A DNA stretch of 64,000 bases from contig NZ_LSOF01000009.1 in assembly GCF_001592875.1 (NCBI RefSeq), forward strand, positions 179,135-243,134, written 5' to 3'. Under the pieces are notes generated by a model. The model was not told the origin of the DNA. It saw only the letters and a list, made by a program, of their open reading frames with translations, and ran no database searches. A program made the position numbers and the translations under genes. Positions 8,896 to 19,636 of this stretch are shown here, in pieces. Each line of letters begins with the position of its first letter. Position 1 is the stretch's first letter. Source of the stretch: Pseudomonas sp. BMS12 (lineage in GTDB: Bacteria; Pseudomonadota; Gammaproteobacteria; Pseudomonadales; Pseudomonadaceae).

Positions 8896-11833
8896 TCTCA
8901 GCCAGCTGATCCTGATCAGCTGCGCTTATCTCCTGATGTTGTTCGGCGTGGCCTGGGTCAGCGAAAAAGGCCTGATCCCGCGCTGGGTAATCCGCCATCC
9001 GCTGACCTACACCCTGTCGCTGGGCGTCTACGCCAGCGCCTGGGCCTTCTATGGCACGGTGGGCCTGGCCTACCAGTACGGCTTCGGCTTCCTCGCCAGC
9101 TACCTGGGCGTGACGGGCGCCTTCCTGCTGGCACCGGTGCTGCTCTACCCGATCCTGCGCATCACCCGCACCTACCAGCTTTCGTCGCTGGCCGACCTGT
9201 TTGCCTTCCGCTTCCGCAGCACCTGGGCCGGCGTGCTGACCACCCTGTTCATGCTGGTCGGCCTGCTGCCGCTACTGGCCCTGCAGATCCAGGCCGTGGC
9301 CGACTCCATCGGCATCCTCACCCGCGAGCCACTGCAGGATCGCTTTGCCCTCGGTTTCTGCGCCCTGATCACCCTGTTCACTATCCTCTTCGGTGCCCGC
9401 CATATCGCCACCCGCGAGAAGCACGAGGGCCTGGTGTTCGCCATCGCCTTCGAATCGGTGGTCAAGCTGCTGGCCATCGGCGGCATCGGTCTGTACGCGC
9501 TGTATGGCGTGTTCGGCGGCCCCGGCGAGCTGGAGCAATGGCTGCTGCAGAACCAGCACGCCCTCAACGAGCTGCACACGCCGCTGCAGGAAGGCCCCTG
9601 GCGCACCCTGCTGCTGGTGTTCTTCGCCTCGGCCATCGTCATGCCGCACATGTACCACATGACCTTCACCGAGAACCTCAACCCGCGGGCCATCGTCAGC
9701 GCCAGCTGGGGCCTGCCGCTGCTCCTGCTGCTGATGAGCCTGTCGGTGCCGCTGATCCTCTGGGCCAGCCTCAAGCTCGGCGCCACCACCAACCCGGAAT
9801 ACTTCACCCTGGGCCTGGGCCTGGCCGTGGGCGACCGCAGCCTAGCGCTGCTGGCCTATGTCGGCGGCCTGTCGGCCTCCAGCGGGCTGATCATCGTCAG
9901 CACCCTGGCGCTGTCCGGCATGGCCCTCAACCACCTGGTGCTGCCGCTGTACCAGCCGCCGGCCGAAGGCAATATCTACCGCTGGCTGAAGTGGACCCGG
10001 CGCGGCCTGATCATCGCCATCATCGCCGCCGCCTATGGTTTCTACCTGCTGCTCGGGGCGGAACAGGACCTGGCCAACCTTGGCATCGTCGCCTTCGTCG
10101 CCACCCTGCAGTTCCTCCCGGGCGCCCTCTCGGTGCTGTACTGGCCGACCGCCAATCGCCGCGGCTTCATCGCCGGCCTGCTCACCGGCATTCTGGTGTG
10201 GACCCTGAGCATGCTGGTCCCGCTGGTCAGCAATCTGCAAAGCGTGCACCTGCCGTGGTTCGACATCGTCTACATGCTCGACGAGAACAGCTGGCACTAC
10301 GCGGCGGTCGGTTCGCTGGCCGCCAACGTGCTGGTGTTCACCCTAGTCTCGCTGTTCAGTGAAACCAGCGACGAGGAAAAAAGCGCCGCCGAAGCCTGCA
10401 CCGTGGACAACGTACGCCGTCCGCAGCGCCGCGAACTGGTGGCCGCATCGCCGCAGGAATTCGCCAGCGAACTGGCCAAGCCGCTCGGCGCCGTCACCGC
10501 GCAAAAGGAAGTGGAGCGCGCCCTGCGCGACCTGCATCTGCCTTTTGATGAACGTCGCCCCTACGCGCTGCGCCGTTTGCGCGACCGCATCGAGGCTAAC
10601 CTCTCCGGTCTGATGGGCCCCAGCGTGGCCCAGGATATGGTCGAGACCTTCCTGCCCTACAAGGCCGGCAGCGAGGCCTATGTCAGCGAGGACATCCACT
10701 TTATCGAGAGCCGCCTGGAGGACTACCAGTCGCGCCTCACCGGCCTGGCTGCCGAGCTCGACGCCCTGCGCCGCTTCCATCGCCAGACCCTGCAGGACCT
10801 GCCCATGGGCGTGTGCTCCCTGGCCAAGGACCAGGAAGTGCTGATGTGGAACCGCGCCCTGGAAGAGCTCACCGGAGTCAGTGCACAACAAGTGGTCGGC
10901 TCGCGCCTGCTCAGTCTCGACGAGCCCTGGCGCAGCCTGCTGCAGGACTTCATCGCCCAGGGCGAAGAGCACCAGCACAAGCAACACCTGGCCCTGGACG
11001 GTGAAGTGCGCTGGCTCAACCTGCACAAGGCCGCCATCGACGAACCACTGGCGCCCGGCAACAGCGGCCTGGTACTGCTGATCGAGGACGTTACCGAAAC
11101 CCGCGTGCTGGAGGACCAGCTGGTGCACTCCGAGCGCCTGGCCAGCATCGGTCGCCTGGCCGCCGGCGTGGCCCACGAGATTGGCAACCCGGTCACCGGC
11201 ATCGCCTGCCTGGCGCAGAACCTGCGCGAGGACCGCGAAGAAGACGAGGAAATGGTCGAGCTGAGCGGGCAGATCCTGCAGCAGACCAAGCGCATCTCGC
11301 GCATCGTGCAGTCGCTGATGAACTTCGCCCACGCTGGCGCCCAGCAGCAGGCCGAGTACCCGGTGAGCCTGGCCGAAGCAGCGCAGGATGCCATCGGTCT
11401 GCTGTCGCTCAATCGCAATGGCACCGAAGTGCAGTTCTTCAACCTGTGCGACCCCGAGCACCTGGCCAAGGGCGACCCACAACGCCTGGCCCAGGTGCTG
11501 ATCAACCTGCTGTCCAACGCCCGCGATGCTTCGCCACCCGGTGGTGCCATCCGCGTACGCAGTGAAGCATCGGAGCAGAGCGTCGAGCTGATCGTCGAGG
11601 ACGAAGGCACGGGCATTCCCCAGGCGATCATGGACCGCCTGTTCGAGCCGTTCTTCACCACCAAGGACCCCGGCAAGGGCACCGGTTTGGGGCTCGCGCT
11701 GGTCTATTCGATCGTGGAAGAGCATTATGGACAGATCACCATCGACAGCCCGGCCGACCCGCAAAGCCAGCGCGGAACCCGATTCCGCGTTACTCTGCCG
11801 CGCTATGTCGAAGCGACGTCCGTAGCGACCTGA
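8879..11833 (+). CDS. cbrA: Sensor histidine kinase CbrA with sodium/solute symporter domain
   Basis: A 984-residue hybrid. An N-terminal SLC5-type transporter domain of about 13 helices (1-490) is followed by a STAC-type linker, a PAS domain (about 640-740), then HisKA and HATPase domains. The phospho-accepting histidine is His766 in AAGVAHEIGNP. The N box is LLSNARDASPP and the ATP lid includes TTKDPGKGTGLGLAL. CbrA senses carbon/nitrogen status, probably linked to histidine transport, and phosphorylates CbrB. An alternative ATG at 8885 is equally possible. Upstream coupling to the small ORF and downstream cbrB form the conserved CbrAB module. Confidence 0.95.
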   Translation: MPMSFDLSQLILISCAYLLMLFGVAWVSEKGLIPRWVIRHPLTYTLSLGVYASAWAFYGTVGLAYQYGFGFLASYLGVTGAFLLAPVLLYPILRITRTYQLSSLADLFAFRFRSTWAGVLTTLFMLVGLLPLLALQIQAVADSIGILTREPLQDRFALGFCALITLFTILFGARHIATREKHEGLVFAIAFESVVKLLAIGGIGLYALYGVFGGPGELEQWLLQNQHALNELHTPLQEGPWRTLLLVFFASAIVMPHMYHMTFTENLNPRAIVSASWGLPLLLLLMSLSVPLILWASLKLGATTNPEYFTLGLGLAVGDRSLALLAYVGGLSASSGLIIVSTLALSGMALNHLVLPLYQPPAEGNIYRWLKWTRRGLIIAIIAAAYGFYLLLGAEQDLANLGIVAFVATLQFLPGALSVLYWPTANRRGFIAGLLTGILVWTLSMLVPLVSNLQSVHLPWFDIVYMLDENSWHYAAVGSLAANVLVFTLVSLFSETSDEEKSAAEACTVDNVRRPQRRELVAASPQEFASELAKPLGAVTAQKEVERALRDLHLPFDERRPYALRRLRDRIEANLSGLMGPSVAQDMVETFLPYKAGSEAYVSEDIHFIESRLEDYQSRLTGLAAELDALRRFHRQTLQDLPMGVCSLAKDQEVLMWNRALEELTGVSAQQVVGSRLLSLDEPWRSLLQDFIAQGEEHQHKQHLALDGEVRWLNLHKAAIDEPLAPGNSGLVLLIEDVTETRVLEDQLVHSERLASIGRLAAGVAHEIGNPVTGIACLAQNLREDREEDEEMVELSGQILQQTKRISRIVQSLMNFAHAGAQQQAEYPVSLAEAAQDAIGLLSLNRNGTEVQFFNLCDPEHLAKGDPQRLAQVLINLLSNARDASPPGGAIRVRSEASEQSVELIVEDEGTGIPQAIMDRLFEPFFTTKDPGKGTGLGLALVYSIVEEHYGQITIDSPADPQSQRGTRFRVTLPRYVEATSVAT

Positions 11834-11896
11834 GTAGTGACCTAAGAAGCCGAGCGGCGCAAACCGCCGGATTCCGAGACCGTCGAGAGAGAGTCA

Positions 11897-13318
<1,422 letters not shown>

Positions 13319-13361
13319 GTCGAGGGTCGGTGACAGATGTGTGCGGCAAAGGTTCCGCACC

Positions 13362-13389
13362 TGTTACCCCAATCCAACATCACGTAACA
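13362..13389 (+). promoter_or_regulatory. CbrB upstream activating sequence for crcZ
   Basis: TGTTAC (13362-13367) and GTAACA (13384-13389) form a perfect inverted half-site pair with a 16-base spacer. This is the reported CbrB recognition pattern of TGTTAC and GTAACA with a variable gap. It is centred about 135 bases upstream of the predicted crcZ start, a normal enhancer distance. Confidence 0.82.
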
Positions 13390-13427
13390 AAAGCCGGGTT
13401 CATCGGTAACGAGAACCCGGCTTTTTT
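13389..13427 (+). terminator. Rho-independent terminator of cbrB
   Basis: AAAAGCCGGGTTC pairs with GAACCCGGCTTTT (13 bp) around an 11-base loop and is followed by more T. It directly abuts the CbrB site and separates cbrB from crcZ. Confidence 0.9.
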
Positions 13428-13486
13428 CTGCCCATCGCTCACGCCAGAAACTCGTAAACCATTGAAAATAAAGGATTCACAAAAAC

Positions 13487-13502
13487 TGGCACGGCTTCTG
13501 CT
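13487..13502 (+). promoter_or_regulatory. Sigma-54 promoter of crcZ
   Basis: TGGCACGGCTTCTGCT has the -24 GG at 13488-13489 and the -12 GC at 13500-13501, separated by exactly 10 bases as sigma-54 requires. This predicts transcription starting near 13512, where the A-rich crcZ sequence begins. Confidence 0.88.
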
Positions 13503-13511
13503 TTATCTCTG

Positions 13512-13865
13512 GCACAACAACAATAACAACGCTCGAAACCTCAAATAATAAAAACAATACAGAACGACTCCAGCACAACAAAAACAACAACGCGGAGGCG
13601 CAGCTAACTGATTCTTTTGGAGAGGATTTGCCTTCGAGGTTCGCCTCACGACCAGGCCGAGAACAACAAAAACTGCACTAAAGCAGCGCCTACCCTGGTT
13701 GGGTCACGGAAAGATCAAGGCAGCATCAGCATCCAAAGCAATCCGTTTGCTCCTGGTACCCGGATGGGGTTACCAACAACGGGCCGAAAACAAAAACAAC
13801 AGGCCCGCAAAAATAACAAAAACAAAGCACGCACCTATTTGGGGGGGAGCTTCGGCTCCCCCAGT
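13512..13865 (+). ncRNA. crcZ: CrcZ, small RNA that sequesters Hfq/Crc
   Basis: A non-coding stretch between cbrB and pcnB that begins GCACAACAACAATAACAAC, as I recall for PAO1 CrcZ. It carries six A-rich AANAAN-type motifs (about 13516-13530, 13543-13559, 13577-13591, 13662-13673, 13787-13800, 13809-13826). These bind Hfq with Crc and relieve catabolite repression of target mRNAs. It is transcribed from the sigma-54 promoter just upstream under CbrB. The 3' end is put at the GC-rich hairpin 13843-13862, giving about 350 nt, shorter than the roughly 400 nt of PAO1; the exact end is uncertain. Open frames across this stretch are chance products of low stop density. Confidence 0.9.
13843..13862 (+). 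terminator. GC-rich tetraloop hairpin, probable crcZ 3' end
   Basis: GGGGGAGC-TTCG-GCTCCCCC is a perfect 8-bp stem with a stable UUCG loop. The following sequence is CAGTAGCTT, not a T run, so termination may be leaky or the hairpin may be a processed or stabilising 3' end. Confidence 0.6.
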
Positions 13866-13990
13866 AGCTTCAGTCCCCTCGTCATCCCCAGCCTGCCTTT
13901 ACCCTCATTCCCTCTCCCGATGCTAGAATCCGCGCCATTCGTGTGGCTGAAGGTATTTCCAGCCGTCTATTCCTGCAAACAGTGCCCCTC

Positions 13991-15394
13991 ATGCTGAAAA
14001 AGCTGTTCAAGTCGTTTCGTTCGCCACTCAAGCGCGCCGCTCGCCCGCGCAGCACGCCGGAAATTCTCGGCCCGCACCAGCACTCGCTGCAACGCGGCCA
14101 GTTCAGCCGCAATGCCGTAAGTGTGGTGGATCGCCTGCAGAAGGCCGGCTATCAGGCCTATCTGGTCGGCGGCTGTGTGCGCGACATGCTGCTCGGCATC
14201 CAGCCCAAGGACTTCGACGTCGCCACCAGCGCCACTCCCGAGCAGGTCCGTGCCGAGTTCCGTAATGCCCGGGTGATCGGCCGCCGCTTCAAGCTGGCCC
14301 ACGTGCATTTCGGCCGCGAAATCATCGAAGTGGCCACCTTTCGCAGCAATCACCCCCAGGGCGACGAGGAGGAAGACAGCCACCTGTCCTCGCGCAACGA
14401 GAGCGGTCGCATCCTGCGCGACAATGTCTACGGCAGCCAGGAAGACGACGCCCAGCGCCGCGACTTCACCATCAACGCCCTGTACTTCGACGTCAGCGGC
14501 GAGCGCATACTGGACTACGCCCACGGCGTACACGACATCCGCAATCGCCTGATCCGCCTGATCGGCGACCCCGAGCAACGCTATCTGGAAGACCCGGTGC
14601 GCATGCTCCGCGCCGTGCGTTTCGCTGCCAAACTCGACTTCGATATCGAGAAGCACAGCGCTGCGCCGATCCGTCGCCTGGCGCCAATGCTGCACGACAT
14701 CCCGGCTGCACGCCTGTTCGACGAGGTGCTCAAGCTGTTCCTCGCCGGCTATGCCGAATACACCTTCGAGCTGCTGGTCGAATACGACCTGTTCGCGCCG
14801 CTGTTCCCGGCCAGCGCCAAGGCCCTGGCGCAGAACCCCGAGTACACCGGCAAGCTGATTCGCCAGGCCCTGGCCAACACCGATGAGCGCATCGCCCTGG
14901 GCAAGCCGGTCACCCCCGCCTTCCTCTTCGCTGCGCTGCTCTGGCCGGCCCTGCCAGCCCGCGCTGCGCTGTTGCAGGCGCGCGGCATGCCGCCGATCCC
15001 GGCCATGCAGGAAGCCGCGCACGACCTGATCAGCGAGCAGTGCAAGCGCATCGCCGTACCCAAGCGCTTCACCCTGCCGATCCGCGAAATCTGGGACATG
15101 CAGGAGCGCCTGCCACGTCGCCAGGGCAAGCGCGCCGATCTGCTGCTGGAAAACCCGCGCTTTCGCGCCGGCTATGACTTCCTTCTGCTGCGCGAAGAAG
15201 CCGGCGAGCAGACCGGAGGTCTGGGCGATTGGTGGACCGACTACCAGGACGCCAGCGACAGCGAGCGCCGCGCCATGATTCGCGACCTCAGCAGCCGCCC
15301 GGACGAAGGCGGCGACGCCCCGGCCCGCAAGCGTCGCCGTGGCGGCCGCAATCGCAAACGCGGGCCGCGCAGCGACGCTCCGGCCGGCGAATAA
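13991..15394 (+). CDS. pcnB: Poly(A) polymerase I
   Basis: A 467-residue class II nucleotidyltransferase that adds poly(A) tails to RNA 3' ends and promotes decay by exonucleases such as PNPase, also encoded in this window. The head domain has YLVGGCVRDMLLG (near residue 55) and KDFDVATSA with the metal-binding Asp pair, then an RRDFTINAL motif and RNA-binding helices. The last 30 residues are very basic (RKRRRGGRNRKRG). I use the ATG at 13991 (MLKKLFKSFR), which matches Pseudomonas PcnB; a GTG at 13943 would add 16 residues. A TAGAAT at 13924-13929 may be its -10. folK starts one base after the stop. Confidence 0.94.
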   Translation: MLKKLFKSFRSPLKRAARPRSTPEILGPHQHSLQRGQFSRNAVSVVDRLQKAGYQAYLVGGCVRDMLLGIQPKDFDVATSATPEQVRAEFRNARVIGRRFKLAHVHFGREIIEVATFRSNHPQGDEEEDSHLSSRNESGRILRDNVYGSQEDDAQRRDFTINALYFDVSGERILDYAHGVHDIRNRLIRLIGDPEQRYLEDPVRMLRAVRFAAKLDFDIEKHSAAPIRRLAPMLHDIPAARLFDEVLKLFLAGYAEYTFELLVEYDLFAPLFPASAKALAQNPEYTGKLIRQALANTDERIALGKPVTPAFLFAALLWPALPARAALLQARGMPPIPAMQEAAHDLISEQCKRIAVPKRFTLPIREIWDMQERLPRRQGKRADLLLENPRFRAGYDFLLLREEAGEQTGGLGDWWTDYQDASDSERRAMIRDLSSRPDEGGDAPARKRRRGGRNRKRGPRSDAPAGE

Positions 15395-15395
15395 G

Positions 15396-15881
15396 ATGGA
15401 ACGGGTGTACATCGGCCTCGGCAGTAATCTGGCCGAGCCGCGCCAACAGCTACAGGCGGCGCTGAACGCCCTAGCCGAGCTGCCACACAGCCGCCTGGCC
15501 GCCACCTCCTCCTTCTATGCCAGCGACCCGCTCGGCCCGCCGGATCAGCCGCGCTACGTCAATGCCGTGGCCGCGCTGGACACCGAGCTCGCACCACTCG
15601 AGCTGCTCGACGCCCTGCAGCGCATCGAGCTGGAGCAGGGCCGGGTGCGCAAGGCCGAACGCTGGGGGCCGCGGACCCTGGACCTGGATATTCTGCTGTT
15701 CGGCACGCGCCAGCTCGCCGAGGAACGCCTGACCGTGCCGCACTACCATATGCATGCCCGAGCCTTCGTCCTCTACCCGCTGGCCGAGATCGCCCCCGAG
15801 CTGCAGCTGCCCGATGGCCGTGCCCTGCAGCAACTGCTGGCGGCCTGCCCCTATGTCGGCCTGGAACGCCTGTCCGACTAG
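15396..15881 (+). CDS. folK: 2-Amino-4-hydroxy-6-hydroxymethyldihydropteridine pyrophosphokinase (HPPK)
   Basis: A 161-residue HPPK that transfers pyrophosphate from ATP to 6-hydroxymethyl-dihydropterin in folate synthesis, one step before folP (44504-45355). The family signature RWGPRTLDLDILLFG is near residues 86-100. The N-terminal YIGLGSNL and the late HYHMHARAFVLYPL are also visible. The start at 15396 follows the pcnB stop by one base, so the genes are translationally coupled. Upstream in-frame sequence belongs to the pcnB tail. Full length. Confidence 0.95.
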   Translation: MERVYIGLGSNLAEPRQQLQAALNALAELPHSRLAATSSFYASDPLGPPDQPRYVNAVAALDTELAPLELLDALQRIELEQGRVRKAERWGPRTLDLDILLFGTRQLAEERLTVPHYHMHARAFVLYPLAEIAPELQLPDGRALQQLLAACPYVGLERLSD

Positions 15882-16060
15882 GTCCGCCGCGCTGCGGTAA
15901 CGCCGTAACAGCGCGGTAACACCCCACGATTGACTTCATGCACCCTCATCGGGACTATAGGCGTCCCGTTGCCCACAGGCGGCGCACACAGCGCCGTCCA
16001 TAGAGGCCGAGAGCAGGTGCCACAAGTGCCGGAATCCGGCCCGCTGATGAGGATTCGTTG

Positions 16061-16861
16061 ATGCCTGATACAACCGTAAGCACCCTCCTGGGCCTCAAGC
16101 AGAAAGGCGAGAAGATCGCCATGCTGACCGCCTACGACGCCACCTTCGCCCAGGCAGCCTGCCAGGCCGGGGTGGAAGTGCTGCTGGTGGGCGATTCCCT
16201 CGGCATGGTCCTGCAGGGCCACGACAGCACGTTGCCGGTCTCCGTCGCGGACATGGCCTACCACACCGCCGCAGTCAAACGCGGCAACCAAGGCGCGCTG
16301 ATCCTCACCGACCTGCCGTTCATGGGTTACGCCACCCTGGAGCAAACCTTCGCCAGCTGCGCAGCGGTCATGCAAGCCGGCGCCCACATGGTCAAGCTGG
16401 AGGGCGCCGGCTGGCTGGCCGAGCCGATCCGCCAGCTCGCCGAGCGCGGTGTGCCGGTGTGCGCCCATCTGGGCCTGACCCCGCAGGCGGTCAACGTGTT
16501 TGGCGGTTTCAAGGTACAGGGCCGTGGCGATGCCGCCGCCCGCCAGCTGCGCGCCGACGCCATGGCCCTGGAACAGGCCGGCGCGGCCATGCTCCTGCTC
16601 GAATGCGTGCCCAGCGAGCTGGCCGCCGAAATCACCCAGGCGGTGAAGATTCCAGTGATCGGTATCGGCGCGGGCAGCGCCACCGACGGCCAGGTACTGG
16701 TCATGCACGACCTGCTCGGCCTGGCGCTGACCGGCCGCACACCCAAGTTCGTGAAGAACTTCATGGAAGGCCAGCCCAGCGTGCAAGCGGCATTCGCCGC
16801 CTATGTACGTGCCGTGAAGGACGTCAGCTTCCCTGCCGAGGAGCACGGATTCTCCGCATGA
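16061..16861 (+). CDS. panB: 3-Methyl-2-oxobutanoate hydroxymethyltransferase
   Basis: A 266-residue PanB that makes ketopantoate from 2-oxoisovalerate and methylene-tetrahydrofolate in pantothenate/CoA synthesis. Family marks are LTAYDATFA near residue 23, [13 protein letters not shown] near 44, VKLEGA near 113, and IGIGAG near 203. The ATG at 16061 follows an AGGA ribosome-binding site; a TTG directly before it is not needed. The stop overlaps the panC start as ATGA. The 179-bp region before it contains three GTAAC repeats (15897, 15905, 15916) and a TTGACT at 15932, but no promoter I can place firmly. Confidence 0.96.
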   Translation: MPDTTVSTLLGLKQKGEKIAMLTAYDATFAQAACQAGVEVLLVGDSLGMVLQGHDSTLPVSVADMAYHTAAVKRGNQGALILTDLPFMGYATLEQTFASCAAVMQAGAHMVKLEGAGWLAEPIRQLAERGVPVCAHLGLTPQAVNVFGGFKVQGRGDAAARQLRADAMALEQAGAAMLLLECVPSELAAEITQAVKIPVIGIGAGSATDGQVLVMHDLLGLALTGRTPKFVKNFMEGQPSVQAAFAAYVRAVKDVSFPAEEHGFSA

Positions 16862-17706
16862 ACACCGTCAAGACCGTACTGGACCTGCGCGCCGCCGTCG
16901 CGCGTGCGCGTAGCGAAGGCAAGCGCATCGCCTTCGTGCCGACCATGGGCAATCTGCACGCCGGGCATATCGCCCTGGTCGAGAAGGCCCGCCAGCGTGC
17001 CGACTTCGTGGTCGCCAGCATCTTCGTCAATCCGCTGCAGTTCGGCCCCCAGGAAGACCTGGCCAGCTACCCGCGCACCCTCACCGCCGACCAGGAGAAG
17101 CTGCTTGGCGCCGGCTGCCACCTGCTGTTCCATCCGGATGTCGAGGAGATGTACCCGCACGGTATGGACGGCCAGACTCGCGTCAGCGTGCGCGGTGTCT
17201 CCGAGGGCCTGTGCGGCGGCAGCCGTCCCGGCCATTTCGACGGCGTCGCCACCGTGGTGACCAAGCTGTTCAACATGGTGCAGCCGGATATCGCCGTATT
17301 CGGCGAGAAGGATTTCCAGCAACTGGCGGTGATTCGCACCCTGGTGCGCGACCTGAACCTGCCGATCCAGATCGTCGGCGAGCCCACTGCCCGCGCCGAA
17401 GACGGCCTGGCCCTGTCCTCGCGCAACGGCTACCTGGACGAGACACAGCGTGCCACGGCGCCGGTGCTGTATCGCACGCTGACGCAGCTGGCCGAAGCCA
17501 TCCGCGGCGGTGAACGCGACTACCCGCGCCTGCTCGAACAGGGCAAGTCCACGCTGGAGGCCGCCGGCCTGCGCCCGGACTATCTGGAAGTGCGCGACAG
17601 CAACGACCTGCGCCCTGCCACTGAGGCCACTCGCCAGTTGGTGATCCTGGTCGCCGCCTTCCTCGGCAAGACCCGCCTGATCGACAACCTGACGTTCGAG
17701 CTGTAA
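16858..17706 (+). CDS. panC: Pantothenate synthetase
   Basis: A 282-residue enzyme that joins pantoate and beta-alanine with ATP. The HIGH-type motif is seen in [10 protein letters not shown] (near residue 28). FVNPLQFG, then [10 protein letters not shown] and FGEKDFQQL in mid-protein, are standard. The KMSKS-like region is [10 protein letters not shown]. It overlaps panB by the ATGA tetranucleotide. A terminator follows immediately and then pgi. The aspartate decarboxylase gene panD, which supplies beta-alanine and follows panC in P. aeruginosa and is clustered with panBC in E. coli, is not here. Confidence 0.96.
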   Translation: MNTVKTVLDLRAAVARARSEGKRIAFVPTMGNLHAGHIALVEKARQRADFVVASIFVNPLQFGPQEDLASYPRTLTADQEKLLGAGCHLLFHPDVEEMYPHGMDGQTRVSVRGVSEGLCGGSRPGHFDGVATVVTKLFNMVQPDIAVFGEKDFQQLAVIRTLVRDLNLPIQIVGEPTARAEDGLALSSRNGYLDETQRATAPVLYRTLTQLAEAIRGGERDYPRLLEQGKSTLEAAGLRPDYLEVRDSNDLRPATEATRQLVILVAAFLGKTRLIDNLTFEL

Positions 17707-17752
17707 TCCCGCGCAACGAGTCGCCTGAACCTGGCGCATACCGTTAAACTCG

Positions 17753-17779
17753 AAGCCCGGAACCTTCCGGGCTTTTTAT
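17753..17779 (+). terminator. Terminator after panC
   Basis: AAGCCCGG and CCGGGCTT form an 8-bp stem with a 6-base loop, followed by TTTATT. It closes the panBC unit 46 bases after the stop. Confidence 0.88.
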
Positions 17780-17820
17780 TGCCCGAACGCCGCACAAGCA
17801 GAACAAGGAACACGCCGCCC

Positions 17821-19485
17821 ATGGGGTATTACCAGCAGCCGCTCGACGTCACCAGCCTGCCATCCTGGCAGGCCCTGCTTCAGCACCGCCAGGCCATGCA
17901 GGGCTTCAGCATGCGCGAGGCCTTCGCCAATGACGGCAGGCGCTTCGAGCACTTCTCCATGAGCAGTTGCGGCCTGTTTCTCGATTACTCGAAGAACCTG
18001 ATCGACGCACAGACCCGCACCCTGTTGGTCCAACTGGCTCGCGAGGCCGGTCTGCAGGAGGCCATTGACGCGCTGTTCGACGGCGCCCCGGTGAACGCCT
18101 CCGAGCAGCGTCCGGCCCTGCACACTGCCCTGCGTCGCCCCTTCGGCGACTCCGTCGAAGTCGATGGCGTCGACATCATGCCCGAAGTGCATCGGGTACT
18201 CGGACAGATGACCGACATCGTCGGGCGCATCCACAGCAACCTGTGGCGTGGCTACAGCGAGAAGGCCATCACCGACGTGGTGAACATCGGTATCGGTGGT
18301 TCCTTCCTCGGCCCGCAGCTGGTCTCCGAGGCGCTGCTGCCCTTTACCCAGCGCGGCGTGCGCTGCCACTACCTGGCCAATATCGACGGCAGCGAGTTCC
18401 ACGAACTGGCCGCCAAACTGAATGCCGAGACCACGCTGTTCATCGTCTCCAGCAAGTCCTTCAGCACCCTGGAGACCCTGAAGAACGCCCAGGCCGCGCG
18501 CACCTGGTACCTGGCCCGTGGCGGTACCGAGGAGCGCCTGTATCGCCACTTCATCGCGGTGACCAGCAACAAGGAAGCGGCCATCGCCTTCGGCATCCAC
18601 GCCAACAACATCTTCCCGATGTGGGACTGGGTCGGTGGGCGCTACTCGCTGTGGTCGGCTATCGGCCTGCCCATCGCCCTGGCCATCGGCATGTCCAATT
18701 TCAAGGAGCTACTGTCCGGCGCGCACAGCATGGACATGCATTTCCGCACCGCCCAGTTCGAGCAGAACATGCCGGTGCTGCTGGCCCTGCTCGGCATCTG
18801 GTATGGCAATTTCTGGGGTGCGCAGAGCCACGCGATCCTGCCGTACGACCACTACCTGCGCAACATCACCAAGCACCTGCAGCAGCTGGACATGGAATCC
18901 AACGGCAAGAGCGTGCGCCAGGACGGCAGCCCGGTAAGCTGCGCGACCGGCCCGGTGATCTGGGGCGGCGTCGGCTGCAACGGCCAGCACGCCTATCACC
19001 AGTTGCTGCACCAGGGCACCGAGCTGATTCCGGCCGACTTCATCGTGCCGGTGGTCAGCTACAACCCGGTGGCCGACCACCATCAGTGGCTGTACGCCAA
19101 CTGTCTGTCGCAGAGTCAGGCGCTGATGCTCGGCAAGACCCGCACCGAGGCCGAGGCCGAGCTGCGTGCGCGCGGCGCCGATGAGGCCGAAGTGCAGCGC
19201 CTGGCGCCGCACAAGGTGATCCCCGGCAACCGGCCGAGCAACACCCTGGTGCTGGAGCGCATCAGCCCACGCCGCCTGGGCGCTCTGGTCGCCATGTACG
19301 AGCACAAGGTCTTCGTGCAGAGCGTGCTGTGGGGCATCAACGCCTTCGACCAATGGGGCGTCGAGCTGGGCAAGGAGCTGGGCAAGGGCGTCTACCAACG
19401 CCTCACCGGCTGGGACCAGCCACCCGCCGAAGACGCCTCGACCCAGGGTCTGATCGATTTCTTCCGCGGCCGGCACCGCGGTTGA
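17821..19485 (+). CDS. pgi: Glucose-6-phosphate isomerase
   Basis: A 554-residue phosphoglucose isomerase that interconverts glucose-6-phosphate and fructose-6-phosphate, important in gluconeogenesis in Pseudomonas. Motifs are [12 protein letters not shown] (near residue 158), the [12 protein letters not shown] sugar-phosphate loop, the signature region around [13 protein letters not shown], and the C-terminal [12 protein letters not shown]. The catalytic Glu region [11 protein letters not shown] and a conserved His are present. The start at 17821 ([10 protein letters not shown]) is preceded by AAGGA; the upstream in-frame ATG at 17779 lies just after the panC terminator and lacks support. 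A terminator hairpin follows. Confidence 0.96.
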   Translation: MGYYQQPLDVTSLPSWQALLQHRQAMQGFSMREAFANDGRRFEHFSMSSCGLFLDYSKNLIDAQTRTLLVQLAREAGLQEAIDALFDGAPVNASEQRPALHTALRRPFGDSVEVDGVDIMPEVHRVLGQMTDIVGRIHSNLWRGYSEKAITDVVNIGIGGSFLGPQLVSEALLPFTQRGVRCHYLANIDGSEFHELAAKLNAETTLFIVSSKSFSTLETLKNAQAARTWYLARGGTEERLYRHFIAVTSNKEAAIAFGIHANNIFPMWDWVGGRYSLWSAIGLPIALAIGMSNFKELLSGAHSMDMHFRTAQFEQNMPVLLALLGIWYGNFWGAQSHAILPYDHYLRNITKHLQQLDMESNGKSVRQDGSPVSCATGPVIWGGVGCNGQHAYHQLLHQGTELIPADFIVPVVSYNPVADHHQWLYANCLSQSQALMLGKTRTEAEAELRARGADEAEVQRLAPHKVIPGNRPSNTLVLERISPRRLGALVAMYEHKVFVQSVLWGINAFDQWGVELGKELGKGVYQRLTGWDQPPAEDASTQGLIDFFRGRHRG

Positions 19486-19500
19486 CAGACACCAACCCGA

Positions 19501-19530
19501 CGAACCCGGCCCTGTGCCGGGTTCGTGCTT
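19501..19530 (+). terminator. Terminator after pgi
   Basis: CGAACCCGGC and GCCGGGTTCG form a perfect 10-bp stem around CCTGT, followed by TGCTTTG. It lies 15 bases after the pgi stop. The T run is interrupted. Confidence 0.8.
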
Positions 19531-19636
19531 TGTGGAGTGTTCTAAAGTGGAGGGGTAGTCCGAATGCGGGTTGAACCGCGCAGTCGCTTGGATGCACCCT
19601 AGCCCCATCGCGAACGACAACAAGAAGGCCCAAGCC

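Noticed and set aside
13516..13826. Repeated A-rich blocks between cbrB and pcnB considered as a CRISPR-like or tandem repeat array
   Set aside because: Spacing and sequence are irregular, and they fit the Hfq/Crc-binding motifs of CrcZ.
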